64,000 nucleotides of DNA from contig NC_089981.1 in NCBI RefSeq assembly GCF_036417845.1, forward strand, positions 9,875,501 to 9,939,500. The letters are read 5' to 3'. The position numbers and the translations under genes are program-made. Below the pieces are notes generated by a model that saw only the letters and a list, made by a program, of their open reading frames with translations, ran no database searches and was not told the DNA's origin. This DNA is from Apteryx mantelli (taxonomy: Eukaryota; Chordata; Aves; Apterygiformes; Apterygidae). This document shows, piece after piece, positions 49,131 to 60,402 of the stretch; position 1 is the stretch's first letter; every line of letters starts with the position of its first letter.

Positions 49131-50147
49131 ATGCCTGAGAGGAATCACTATGTGTCCACCGAGTTTATCCTCTCTGGACTAACAGAAAGCCAAGAGGTGA
49201 AGGTAACCCGCTTTTTTTAAGCACATTAATAGGGAATCTTGGAAGGATCATGTAGATGAAGGTTGATCCCCCGGCTTCACACACTGTGTACCTTTCCCTC
49301 AGTAACTTGGCTTCTGTGGATTTCTGTTACTCCTCAGCTATCTCCCCAAGGTTGCTGGTGAACTCTTCAGCAGTGAGGAGAGCCACTTCAGTCAGTGCCT
49401 GTGTGGCACAGCTATTCACTTGTCTCCTCATGGCTAGTGCTGTGTGTCTCCTGCTGGCAGTAATGGCATATGACTGCATGTGGCTCTCTGTAACCCTCTC
49501 CTTTATGCAACTGTCATGTCCTCAAAAGCCTGTACACAGATGGTAATCATCTCCTGTTTCATTGGCTTTGTCCACGCACTTGTGCAAACTATCTCCACCT
49601 TCACATTCTCTTTCTGTGACTTTGGTGTTATCGGTCATTATTTCTGTGACATCCCCCGAGGATCCAGCTTTCATGCTCTGACACCTATAGCAAAGAGACG
49701 GTACTTCCCGTTTTTGGTGTGTTTCGTGGCACCTTCACATCTCTGGCAATTCTCATCTCCTCCATCTACCTCATCTCCACCACCCTGAGGATCCACTCCT
49801 CCAAGCACAGATGCAAAGCCTTCTCCACCTCTGCTTCCCATCTGAGAGCTCTCTTCTTGTTCTATGGCAGCACCGTTTTTATGTGCGGTAGCCCAACATC
49901 CAGCTACTCATTGGACCGAGATAAATGGGCCCCTCTGTTCTCTACAGTGGTGACTCCAGTGCTGAATCTTATCAGCTACAGCCTAAGGAATAAGGAGGTG
50001 AAGGATGCTCTGAGGAGACTTTTAGGTCATATCAGAGAAACTTCAGCAGACTTGTTAGAAAGAGAACTTTGTTTGGGGAGAATTTATCAAAACCTTGGTA
50101 CAAAGAGTAGGACTTCCAAGGAAGATTTGATCAGCTTCCAAGGGTGA
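49131..50147 (+). pseudogene. Olfactory receptor pseudogene with several frameshifts
   Basis: Begins MPERNHYVSTEFILSGLTE. Most of TM1 is then deleted and the frame meets a stop. The end of TM1 (TLIGNLGRIM) is followed by an in-frame TAG at 49253-49255, then VDPPASHTVYLSLSNLASVD, AVMAYD, and a frameshift in the DRY region. ALCNPLLYATVM and FCDFGVIGHYFCDIP follow, with a further frameshift at about 49655. Then come [48 protein letters not shown] and a long C-tail ending at 50147. At least three frame breaks exclude a working receptor. Confidence 0.93.
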
Positions 50148-53100
50148 GATTCAGAAAGGTACTTAATTGTTAGAAGGGATTTTAGGTGGACTTTTAACTG
50201 GTTGTATCTGCAACTTCTATCTTGAAAGACTGTGTTCCTCTGCTGCTGAAAGCTGGAGGAATCCTGACTCTTAACTTGCAAGTTCCAAGCACAAACAGGA
50301 CTCCTGCCTGAGGAGTGCGTGGCACAGAATTGCAGTTCTCTGTTCTATTAGGAACGTTTGCTCATGTAGGAAAACCACCAGTCCGTCAAGATGAGAAAAA
50401 GCTTTCAAAGATATTCAAGAGGAGAAAAGCAATGTGATTTGAATTTATGGCCATTTCTGCTACGTCTTCAGTATTTGAAAGGAGTAGCCTCTTCCAGTGC
50501 AACACACAGAACCTGAAGTTCTGGAAAGGAAATCTTGGAGAAGAGCCACCCGTGTTTTTGCCCCCCAAACACTAGGGAAAGTAACTGTCCCTCTCCTGTT
50601 AAATCTCCCTCTTCTGTCACTCATTACTACCTCCTTTTTCCCCTTCTGCCTGGAAACATGAAAAAACTACAGCAATGCAGAAAAGATTGACTTCTAATTT
50701 TGCTACCATTGTGAAGTAACAAGAACTTATTCCTGCTTTTCATCTCCACATATCATCAATCCACTTGAGGCAACTGAGTGAACTGGTAGTTATTTTAAGG
50801 ACATTGGACAAAATTTGAAAGTTAATCAAGCTGCAGTGTTGTTTCACTTAAAAGAATGCCGAAATAAGATGGTGACTTACCAACAACGTGTCTGCCATCA
50901 ATGTGATTTTGAGACTAAACGACCAATCATTTCTGGGAGATGAGAAAGTTGGGAAAGGCTTTGGAATCCTTTTATCAATTCAACTAAGCTAGCTCTAAGG
51001 ATAGGTGTTCTATCACTAGTAGATGTTTCATCGCTTCTGGCTGAGTTTACAAATGCTGTCCCTCAGTTGGCAGAAGGAGTTGAAATCTTTATTGAGCTGA
51101 AAGTGACAGAATTAATCTCAGACAGGCGAGAAGTTCCTGCGTCTGCATAAGGTTTACAGTCAAAGGGGGATGGAAAGAGGTCTTGCGGATTCCCTTTGCA
51201 TTTCACTGCAAGCCTGTTAGGGCTGTTATTTCCCCTGACTTCCTCTCCTTAAAGCTGTGCATAACTATAGCAAAGATTGTGTCCCTGTGATCATCTATGG
51301 CACCCTAAAGAAGGATTTTACAAGTCTCAGGAAAATGTAGCCCTTTGGTCCTGCTAGTTGTCATCTTTCTGTTGCTGCAGAGGCTGAAGCTCAAGGTTTA
51401 TCTCTTGTTTTTGATTATTAAGTATCATCAGATATGTGAAGATCACAGTTTTTACACGTATCAATGTTGCACTGTCCTTATCTTGGACAAAGAAGTGAGA
51501 TTTTTAAACCAGATTTCTGAGTTGTCCAAAATTGTCTCTTTCAGTGGACTCCCAGCTCACAGGAAGGAAATAGCTTGAGAAGAAATCACAGGCATCATTT
51601 TATTTTCCTGTGTACGTTTACAGGTCTCTGGGAAGAGCAATGTACAATCCTACTCTTCCAGAAAAAGACAGGTAGATCGCCATCAAAGAGCTTCCCTGCA
51701 CAGCAATGAGTCATGTCTGCACACCTCTCTCTGCGCTGATGTTTAAGATGATAGTCAAAGCCATCTCGAGCTAAGCATCAGCAGAGCCGGCAGCATGTTT
51801 CAATCAAGAATCACAATCACAAACCCAAATATGCTTTCTGACAAATATCATCAAAAAGAACAGATTTTCAGAAGCCCCGCATTCACCTATGCCTTAGCCT
51901 CCACCTCGAGAAACCCAGACAAAATTAGGGAATCTAAAATGTTAAAGAGCTGCTGTCTCTTCAAATCTACAGTTTGCTTTTCTAAGAAAGCCTTCTGATC
52001 CACCATCCAGAATCCTGTTCCTCTTCTTCCCTTCCCCAAATCTCAGTTCCAGGAGGAGATTTGGGAAAATCCCTGCCTTGAATCACTTCTCATGACAGCA
52101 ATGCTAAAGTAAGTCCATTTGTGGTAGAACAGCATTGCCCAGAGTCAGGAGGTCGTAGGGGCATTTGGGGGTTTCCCTGCTGCAAACAGTTGAGGAAAAC
52201 TCGATGAATCAAGAACAGTACTGTTAAGAATTTTAGGGAAATTTTCAGTGTTCAGCTAAGAATTAGGTTATATCTTATGGAGTATGGAGAGATATTAGAT
52301 ACCCGTATTTCCACTGAGATACCTATTCCTTAGATCTTTATAGTGTAAAGCACCAGACGACTGGCCAAAGTATGAAACTTCATCCAGTCTCTAAATAAAG
52401 CGGTGAAAAATGTCCCGACAATTGAACTGGATTGTGGCTCCATCATTGACTATGGTATTTAACCGTGCTTGGATTGCTGCTCTGATAGATTACAAAGCTC
52501 AGCTATGACATAAGGTCAAGGCCTTGGAAAGGTGTTAGCAGAGCTCCTTTAAATGAAGCGTTCCCAGAGACACCAGGTTGGCACAGACTGATGAAAATCG
52601 GAGTGAATGCCTGGCATTGGGGAACGGCCTCTGTGTCCATCAGTGTTCCTGGGAGCCTTGGAAAGCCTAGTACAGTGTATGTCACCCTTCACTGTAAGGC
52701 AGACACCTAGTGCAGCATCCTGCTCCTCTCATGCTCCTCTTTTACCATGCAATGAATCGCAGTCCCCTCAAAGGTCTCTTGCTGTCTTCAGCAGCTCTCT
52801 CAAGTTGAGGCACCTCATGTCAGCACACCAATATATGTGAGATGAAACCTGCTTGTGCTGTGCCATTCCAAAGGATTTGCTTTCTCTTGGAAGCTTAGCA
52901 CCACCATCACTTTTTTTGTGTAGAAACGTGAGCAGACACCACTCTCCGAAGCTCGTAGGAGCTAGTGTGAAAGCATAACCTCTCAAAATACTTAGTTATT
53001 CCTCTTAATGCCAGGAGAAGCCTAGACCTGAGACTTACACAGCTCTAAGGTGTCTAAAGGTAAAAGCCACAATACCACCCCGAAGGCTCGGGTTTGACTG

Positions 53101-55148
53101 GTGACAATATGCTCACATCCTTGTGACTGACAGTTTCCAAAGAAAGATGAGAGCTACATGAAACCTTGAATTTAGTTTCAGTTCTACTCTTGTCTGCTGA
53201 GAAGATGGTGGAAGGGCGCATATAGATGAAAATGCATGGCCCAAAGAACAGAAGTGCAACAGTGATATGGGAGGTGCAGGTTCATCCTCCAGAATCCTCC
53301 AGATTCATATTTCTGATCTTTGCCCCTTTGAAAAAGGAAGACTAGTCACTAGGTTCCCTAAACATCCACTTTTGAAGTGTTGATTTGGAAACGAAACAGA
53401 AGTGTTGATTTGGAAACGATCCTTTCTTGGATCTAACAGGCGCTAAAGGCTTGATTTTAGAAACACTCGAGGTCCCATAATGGCTGAGGATGGAATCTTC
53501 TAGCTCCCTACAAAAGAGTATGCCGTAGTGCCAGAAGTTCCCTGGGTTCAGTCAACCCTAAGAGACACATCCTGCAAGCTGTGGTGATGAAATTAAGGGT
53601 GCAATTCACCTCAACTGCCTTTAGCCATCCAGATGTTAAGCCGCTAGGTGAAGCTAGCACCAAGGGATGTGTCTGCAGTCAGCAGAGAAAGACAGGCAGC
53701 TGACTGTGCACACCTAAGACACCTATCTTAGGGCCAAAATATTACCCTTGCAGGTGCTCCTAAACCTCCATTAATTCTAAAGGTAGCTTTAAAAGCTAAG
53801 TGCAATGAGACGTTTGTATTCTTAATGCATAAAGTTAGGTGCAATGGTTCCACTTGGATTCCCAACCAAGCACTGCCGGTGTATATGCCTGTCGCAGACT
53901 CATGCAGCAAAATTATCCCCACTGCCCCAGCTATCAGCTGGACGAGGAGATTACCTGCATAGTTTTTCCGTGTAGCACTGGAGACAGGGTGGGCTGTGCA
54001 GATGAAACAATAATGTTTCAATTTGTCACATTTCACCCGTTCAGGTAGTCTGTCTCCCCACTTGCTGTGGCATTTGACAAAGGGGTAAGGAACTGTTCAT
54101 GTCGGTTAGATTATCCCATGATTCACCTCTTCACCACTGTCCTTATTTTGACTTGTTTCTCTCTTCTTTTTGACTATCTCCTGCTGTCTTTCATGGCACT
54201 TCTCTATCTTGTCATGTCCAAATTAACAGCTGGCAGGGCGAGTAGGAAAGAGTCACACAGTTTGACCTCATTGCACAAAAATGGAGTGAATTTTATTTCT
54301 GGACCTTTGGTTTTGGGGTTTTTTGGGGGGGCAAGATTCTCATTCAAATCCCAGTATCATGGGGGAGGGAGCAGGGTGAATTGACAGAACGGTGTGAAAG
54401 AATTATTTAAGCCATAATTCCAATGTCATGTGAGGGTCAGACACTTTCTCCTACACATGCTTCTTAAAACTTCTGAGAAAGAAATTAGTAAGGCCTGACT
54501 CTGTCAGACTGAATTATTATCTATACATAAGGCTCCAGAGGCCAAACCAATCACATTAAACTACATTTCATTAAAATAGAAATCAGTCATCAACATAAAA
54601 ACTACCAGCTATATGACTACTCGACGATGTTTTCTGGGAGTATGGATAGGAAAAACTCGGTCTGATTTAATGCTGCTTAAATTTGTATGTTGACTATCTA
54701 CAACTTTCATACACTTTTGACAATATTCATCTAACCTAATCCTAGCTATGTGAAGCAAAGACAATTATATCTGAGCTAATATCCCTGGGTTCCCTTTTTA
54801 TTAAGACAAGAAAATGAGGAACTTTTCGGGTATGATCAATCTGAGCTAACATTGCTTTATTTTAGCCTACTTGTTTCCCACCACTGGCTGTAAAAGGATC
54901 CTCAAGAAATAAGTTCAAAAAGAGACACATACATTGCAATCTAGCTTTTCCTACATGCCACACACAATTTGGCCTCAGATACGGTGTTTTAAATGACACA
55001 TAGAAGCTCTGGGCTCCAAGTCCAAACACAGCAATCCTTCCCTGAATCTACCTCTGGCTACAAAGAGCTGGAAAGACATTGCAAACACCACCAGATGATC
55101 ATGAGAGAAAGTCACACGAGCTACCACCTCTGTGCTCTCTGCTTACAG
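50148..55148. other. Intergenic upstream of the intact Mas-related receptor
   Basis: 5 kb without recognisable genes. A 25-bp tandem duplication (GAAGTGTTGATTTGGAAACG core) lies at 53374-53419. A likely splice acceptor, GCTCTCTGCTTACAG, ends at 55148. Confidence 0.45.
53374..53419. repeat. 25-bp tandem duplication
   Basis: GAAGTGTTGATTTGGAAACG followed by AAACA is repeated immediately (second copy 53399-53419, 21 identical bases). It looks like a recent slippage or small duplication. Confidence 0.9.
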
Positions 55149-55204
55149 GTCTGTGTGAAATCAGAGACAGTGACAGATCAGTACTTCACAGTGAAGCCCT
55201 CATT

Positions 55205-56158
55205 ATGAGTGCTAAAACTACATCAACCTCCCTTCCAAATACAACCAGCCTGGCTCATGGAGCTAATTACAGTGGGACTGTGCAAAAGGCAGAGCCGTCA
55301 TATGCTCTCCTCAAGTTCATGGAGAGCTTCTGCCTCATCAGCTCTGCCTCTGGCATGGTGGGAAATGGCATGGTTCTGTGGTACCTCGGCTTCCGCATCC
55401 AGAGGAACCACTTCACTGTCTACATCCTGAAGCTGGCTGCCGCTGACTTTGGCTACCTGCTCTGCATCGCCATCGAAACAGTTCAGTACCTGATGCACTT
55501 CAATGTGGGAGTGCAGTTTGGGATATTCCTCTTCCTGGATCTTTTCACGTACGGGACTGGCTTGTATCTCCTGACAGCCATCAGCATTGAGAGGTGCCTG
55601 TCTGTCCTCTGTCCCATCTGGTGCCGAAGCCAATGCCCAAAGCACTTGTCCAGCATCATCTCCGGCCTGCTCTGGAGCCTCTCGCTGCTGCTGAACATGC
55701 TGGGGTACATTTCTTGCACTGTTCGCCCCTCTAGCAACTGCCACATACTCCTCATCACCATTGGAGTCCTGGACTTCCTCTTCTGCACGCCCCTCATGCT
55801 GGTATTCAGCCTCACTCTCTTCCTCAAAGTCAAGTGCAGCTCCCAGCACCTCCAAACAGGCAGGCTCTTCACCCTGATTATGCTCACCATCCTCTTCTTC
55901 CTCATTTTTGCTGTTCTGCTGAGCATCCTGATCCTCTTTGACTTCTGGGGCTATAAATTTCTCTACTCCCCAGAGATTGGTTTTGTACTGTCCTGCATCA
56001 ATAGCAGCCTCAGTCCAGCTCTTTACTTCATCGTGGGCAGCTACAGGGATCGGAGGATTCAGCTCACCCTCAGGCTGGCCTTCCAGAGGGCCTTTAAAGA
56101 TTCAGCAGATGACAAAGATGAATGGGAAAGCCACAAAACAATAACTATGGCCTCTTAA
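55205..56158 (+). CDS. Mas-related G-protein coupled receptor (MRGPR/MAS1-like), intact
   Basis: A 317-residue seven-transmembrane receptor. Mas-related receptors act at the plasma membrane, in mammals mainly of sensory neurons and mast cells; the ligand here is unknown. The N-terminus has two candidate N-glycosylation sites (NTT at 12, NYS at 21). TM1 includes GNGMVLWYLGF (53-63). TM3 ends in ISIERCLSVLCPIWCR (126-141), the Mas-family form of the DRY motif. TM6 is at about 222-245. TM7 has NSSLSPALYFIVGSYR (266-281), in which SLSPALY replaces NPxxY as in the family. ATG 55205 is preferred over the in-frame ATG at 55079 because CAG at 55148 looks like a splice acceptor and the resulting length fits the family. 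It most resembles avian members called MRGPRH-like; I am sure of the family, not the member. Confidence 0.92.
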   Translation: MSAKTTSTSLPNTTSLAHGANYSGTVQKAEPSYALLKFMESFCLISSASGMVGNGMVLWYLGFRIQRNHFTVYILKLAAADFGYLLCIAIETVQYLMHFNVGVQFGIFLFLDLFTYGTGLYLLTAISIERCLSVLCPIWCRSQCPKHLSSIISGLLWSLSLLLNMLGYISCTVRPSSNCHILLITIGVLDFLFCTPLMLVFSLTLFLKVKCSSQHLQTGRLFTLIMLTILFFLIFAVLLSILILFDFWGYKFLYSPEIGFVLSCINSSLSPALYFIVGSYRDRRIQLTLRLAFQRAFKDSADDKDEWESHKTITMAS

Positions 56159-58052
56159 ATTCATCCCTTCTTTTGCCTGAACCCCTTCTGCATTGGAGAC
56201 AAAAGGAAAGAGAGAGGAAGACTATGAAGATTCCTTTAAACCATTGGACTCTAGAAATCGGGGGGGGGGGGGGAAGTGAATATAACGCTTTAATCTAGGG
56301 TTATCCCAAGCCATGTTGCTAGTCCCCTATATTAACCCATATTCAAATGCCCTTTGTTCTTTTAGACTCCTGCACAATATGGCATGAGAAGCAGGCTGCA
56401 TAGCTTTCTAACTCTGCTTACTGTCACTGTCCTTGGGTGCTAAATTTATTAAACACCTTTTTAAAATGTATCAGCCTGGTCTTTGTTTGCTTCTTGCTTT
56501 CAGCCTTCACGTTAACTGAGAGCAAAAATCTCAGCTCCTTCTCCATCAACTTTCTTGCTCCTAAAGCCATTGCATAGACCACATATTGTCAAAAGTGTCT
56601 GGTCAAAAATAATTTCAAAAACAATTATTTTTGGCAATAAACCATATAAGGGATCTCTCCCCACCCCTTAACATTCAATTTTTTGTTAAAAAAAAAAAAT
56701 AACAACAGTTTTTCTAAAAGAATCGTGGAAGAAAGAATGACCACAATGTATTGAAGGAAGGGAGAGCTATATGGGGATGTATGTTCTCCTCTGCTTGAGG
56801 TGTCTGCCTGGATGCTGTCCCTGCTTACCAGAAGGAACAGGCCAACCTCCCTCCAGCCACAAACTGAAAGCTCTCCCTGAAAAAGGAAGAGATGCAGGGT
56901 GCAGGCTGTGGAAATACAAATGAGAAAAGGGATGTGAGTGTGTCAGAGTTCAAAGGAAGGAATCCTAAGGGAATAACGAAGAGAGTCCCCCTGCTGCCAC
57001 AAAACTCCCACCATCTGTGGGGCACAGGACTGTGTAGGAAGTTCTTCAGGGCAGAGAGAAGGGAAGACTGACAAATTCCCATCCCAAAGAAGCCACTAGA
57101 GGTAGGAGAGAACTTGGCTAGCCCTGACCTTGCAAAGGAGGTAGTAGGAGGTGCAGTGGGTCGACCACCTGATTTGCTGGCAAAGGTTGCTGGGTAGAGC
57201 CAATCCCCCTTGCAGGCCAGAAGCACTCCTGTAAAACAGCAGCAAGCTGGGGAGGCAGTGAGGCTCTATCAGACACACAAGAGCCTGCGGGGGCAGCGAA
57301 GGAAGGCACACAGCAGGCGGTCCCCTTTCTCCTGGAGTCTGCTCCAAAGACCCGCGAGGGCCCTGTGAAAACCTGGCCAGAAGTAATCCAGAACATCTTC
57401 TGGAGGATCACAGGGAGAATACAGGCAGGATCGACCTGTCAAGGACATCATCTCACTCTGAGCATGACTCTCAAGTAGTGTGACACATCCCTGCAGTAAA
57501 ACGGGCTGATAGGGTTAATGCAAGAAATTCAGCCAAATAGAGAGCTGGGGCCAAAGCTGACTGCATGGTCTCTTGTACACTTTCCATGTCATCCGTCATG
57601 TCAGAGGTAATCCCCAACAGGCCATTCACTCTCTTTCTTCTTAAAAGAACAGATGTGATCTGAGAGGGGAAGTAATATGCTAATACTACTTAAGATGACA
57701 CAATTACGCGAAACTTAAAAGTACAGCTACTATTTTTCTGCTTTTCCCGTTCAGCTTAGTAAAGTGCGAGTACATCTGCCCTGGCAGTTAACTGGTCAGG
57801 AATCTGGACTGTTATGAGCTGCTGCTTATCCCTTCCTGGGGATTTTTATCAGTTGTGTAAGGATACAAGGATATGGAAGAGCAGGGAGGAGAGTGCTGGA
57901 GGGTGAGGGAGGGAGAGAGGCAGTGGAGCAGTAAACACAGAAGGAAGCAGAGACTTGGGCCAGCAGTCCTTCACATTTTTCCCCAAGAAACCCTGCAGTC
58001 TGTATTGCATCCTTATGGAAACTGGCCTAAAGCGGATTGGCCACGCACTCCC

Positions 58053-58069
58053 TATATATATATATATAT
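58053..58069. repeat. (TA)n microsatellite
   Basis: A perfect TA dinucleotide run of about 17 bp. Confidence 0.95.
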
Positions 58070-58960
58070 CTCAAGAACTCATCGTAATTCTTACTGGAAG
58101 TTTGCTCTTGGCTACCCGCATTCAGAACGCCCTTTCCAGGAAAAGCAGCCAAATCCTATCAGAGGTTGTCCTTTCTAGGCTGTGCAAGGTTGGACACCAA
58201 CTTAACCTTACATTTTCTGAACACTAGATGGTTTCCGAGCTCATCGGGATTACCGTTCTTTTGAAACTGATCTCTAACAGGAAATAGCCTGCTAAAGACC
58301 ATATCTCAGGAGAGAGATAGTATCAAAAACCGTTTTTACCTGTTGTAGACAGAGTGCAGTCCAAACACATTTGTTAGCATGAAAATTAGAACCCTTGTAC
58401 AAACTATACATATGCAAAGAGGAATTAGGGACACATTTGTCCAACAATTTTAAAAAGAACTGATGCTTTTTGTCATGTTCTGACATAGTGAATCGATCCC
58501 TGCAGCTCAAACCTGTCTCTGTCAGAGGCAAGGACTCCTTACAAAGCTTTCCTTGCTGGTGTTTCTGTCCCTGCTTTTCCCCTTCCTCTCCCATCCCTTA
58601 AGCAACCTTGTCACTTGGAAAGCTAGTATTTCCCAGCTGCATGATAGCTGGAATTTGTCCCCTCAACAACTCTCAGGACTTTTCATGGAGAGGCCGCTCT
58701 ACACCAGCTCAAACTGAAGGAGAATTGAGCTCACAAAGTCTGGTTTTGTCTGAACATGGAGCAAGTTTCAGGGCATTCAGCCATGCTCTTGACTTCTAAT
58801 CCTCTCTGTGTAGAGGAAATGACTCATGGAAAGAAAGTTCAGAAGACAAACAGGGAAAAAAAAAAAAAAAAGTTTTTAGCTGACAGAGATTCCTATTTTG
58901 TATAGATTGTTTCTGTCCTAGTAATTAGATGAATATTAGCACCCACTTAATAGTGAGATT

Positions 58961-58989
58961 TGTTGTTGCTGTTGTTGTTGTTGTTGTTC
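58961..58989. repeat. (GTT)n microsatellite
   Basis: TGTTGTTGCTGTTGTTGTTG continuing for about 29 bp with one interruption. Confidence 0.95.
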
Positions 58990-60320
58990 TCTGCTCTTCA
59001 TGGATCTTGTGCACATTTGGTAATATATTTTCTCCATCTGAAAATCCATCTGATTTTCTCAGTCCATTTTGCATTTTCTGGAGCTGCCTTAGGATGCGTT
59101 TCCGTTATAGCTGTGCTTTGCATTAGAGTAGCAACATATGCATCACCCATTTTGTGGGATGTTCCTGACAAAGAAAAGGGATCTGAGAAGAATCGAGAAT
59201 ACCCATCGTACAATGTGTGGTGGAGGGAATACTGTTAAAACTACTGTCAAAGAGAACCCTAAATATAAGGCAAATCTTAATGAAAAGAAATAAAGGGAAA
59301 ACAAAAGGAAAAGGAAATGGTGACTGGAGCAGGTAAATACTTTTTTATGTAAGACACAGGAAAAATCTTTGCTGAAAGCTTCAGTGTGGGCTGAAAAAGG
59401 ACAAACAAAAAGCCAAGGTTATTTGAGAAGACCTAACTCCAGCCGTGCTGGTCTGGTACTGCACAGCTGCACTTGCTCTTTGGCAAGGGAATAACATGTC
59501 CTGCAGTGATTTCAGAGGGAGCAGGACCAGTCCCTATGTGATTCAATGAACTACATATGAGGATTTAGCATGCTTGGCCTATTCCCCTGCAGCTGGCCTG
59601 TCCAAGTGGATCTTTTGTCATGCAAACAATTTATAGCATCCCTGTTACCCAGTTCCACCCTGTAACATGTTTGATCTGGGTCCCAAGATGGCTGTTCATG
59701 TTCCACCTTTACCATATCGGCCTCAGTCCATCCTGTGCTTAATAAACTCCAGGCCTCAAGTGCTCCTCCCGTGCCATGCTCCTGACCTCATCAGACATTT
59801 GTGCTTGGGTAAACACCTGGCTGTTGGTCACAGCTTCTTACGGCTGCCTTGGTCCACACAAGAGCAAGGCTTTCCTGTGAACTGCATTTGTGTGAGCTCC
59901 AGCAAGATGCAGAGGTATTACCTAAACCTACAAGTCCCCCCTGAGACTATCACAAGACACAGCAACACTTCTACTAGTTATGGTCATTTTCTCTTCTCTC
60001 GTATTGTTCAAGAAAACGTCATTTAGAGATAAAATAAATGTAAAGTATTTAGGGTGGGAAGGATTTATCTTTAGTCTTGGTAAAAGCTAAGGGTAGGATT
60101 TAGGTCACCGGACTTTGGGTCCTCACAGTGTAGGTGTGCCAGGTGCCTAGGATCCCACTACAACCACGGAGATCCAGGAAATGCAGTCAGTGGAGCTGAA
60201 AGAACAAGTGGATATAGAAGGAGGACAGCAGAGAGGTCTCATGGTTTCTAGTGAAATCTCTGCTAAAGCAATATTATAATCAACTGTCAAAGGGCTTCTC
60301 CAAACCTTGTTAACTGACAT

Positions 60321-60402
60321 GAAATGGCTTCAGGAGTACTGTTACTCCGTAGAATTAAAACAAACAAAAAAGAGAAGCTTTGACCCCTGTTAGTTCTTTG
60401 AA
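60321..60402 (+). repeat. Left copy of an 82-bp direct repeat flanking the CR1 element
   Basis: Begins GAAATGGCTTCAGGAGTACT and ends TTAGTTCTTTGAA. It matches 63126-63207 at 74 of 82 positions without gaps and directly abuts the 5' end of the CR1. It is best read as an unusually long target-site duplication. Confidence 0.9.

Larger units (their letters stand above)
56159..60320. other. Intergenic downstream of the Mas-related receptor
   Basis: A likely receptor 3' UTR comes first, with a G14 run at 56260-56273. The rest holds (TA)n at 58053-58069, an A-run at 58856-58872 and (GTT)n at 58961-58989. No further gene is recognised; open frames up to 133 codons have no motif. Confidence 0.45.
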
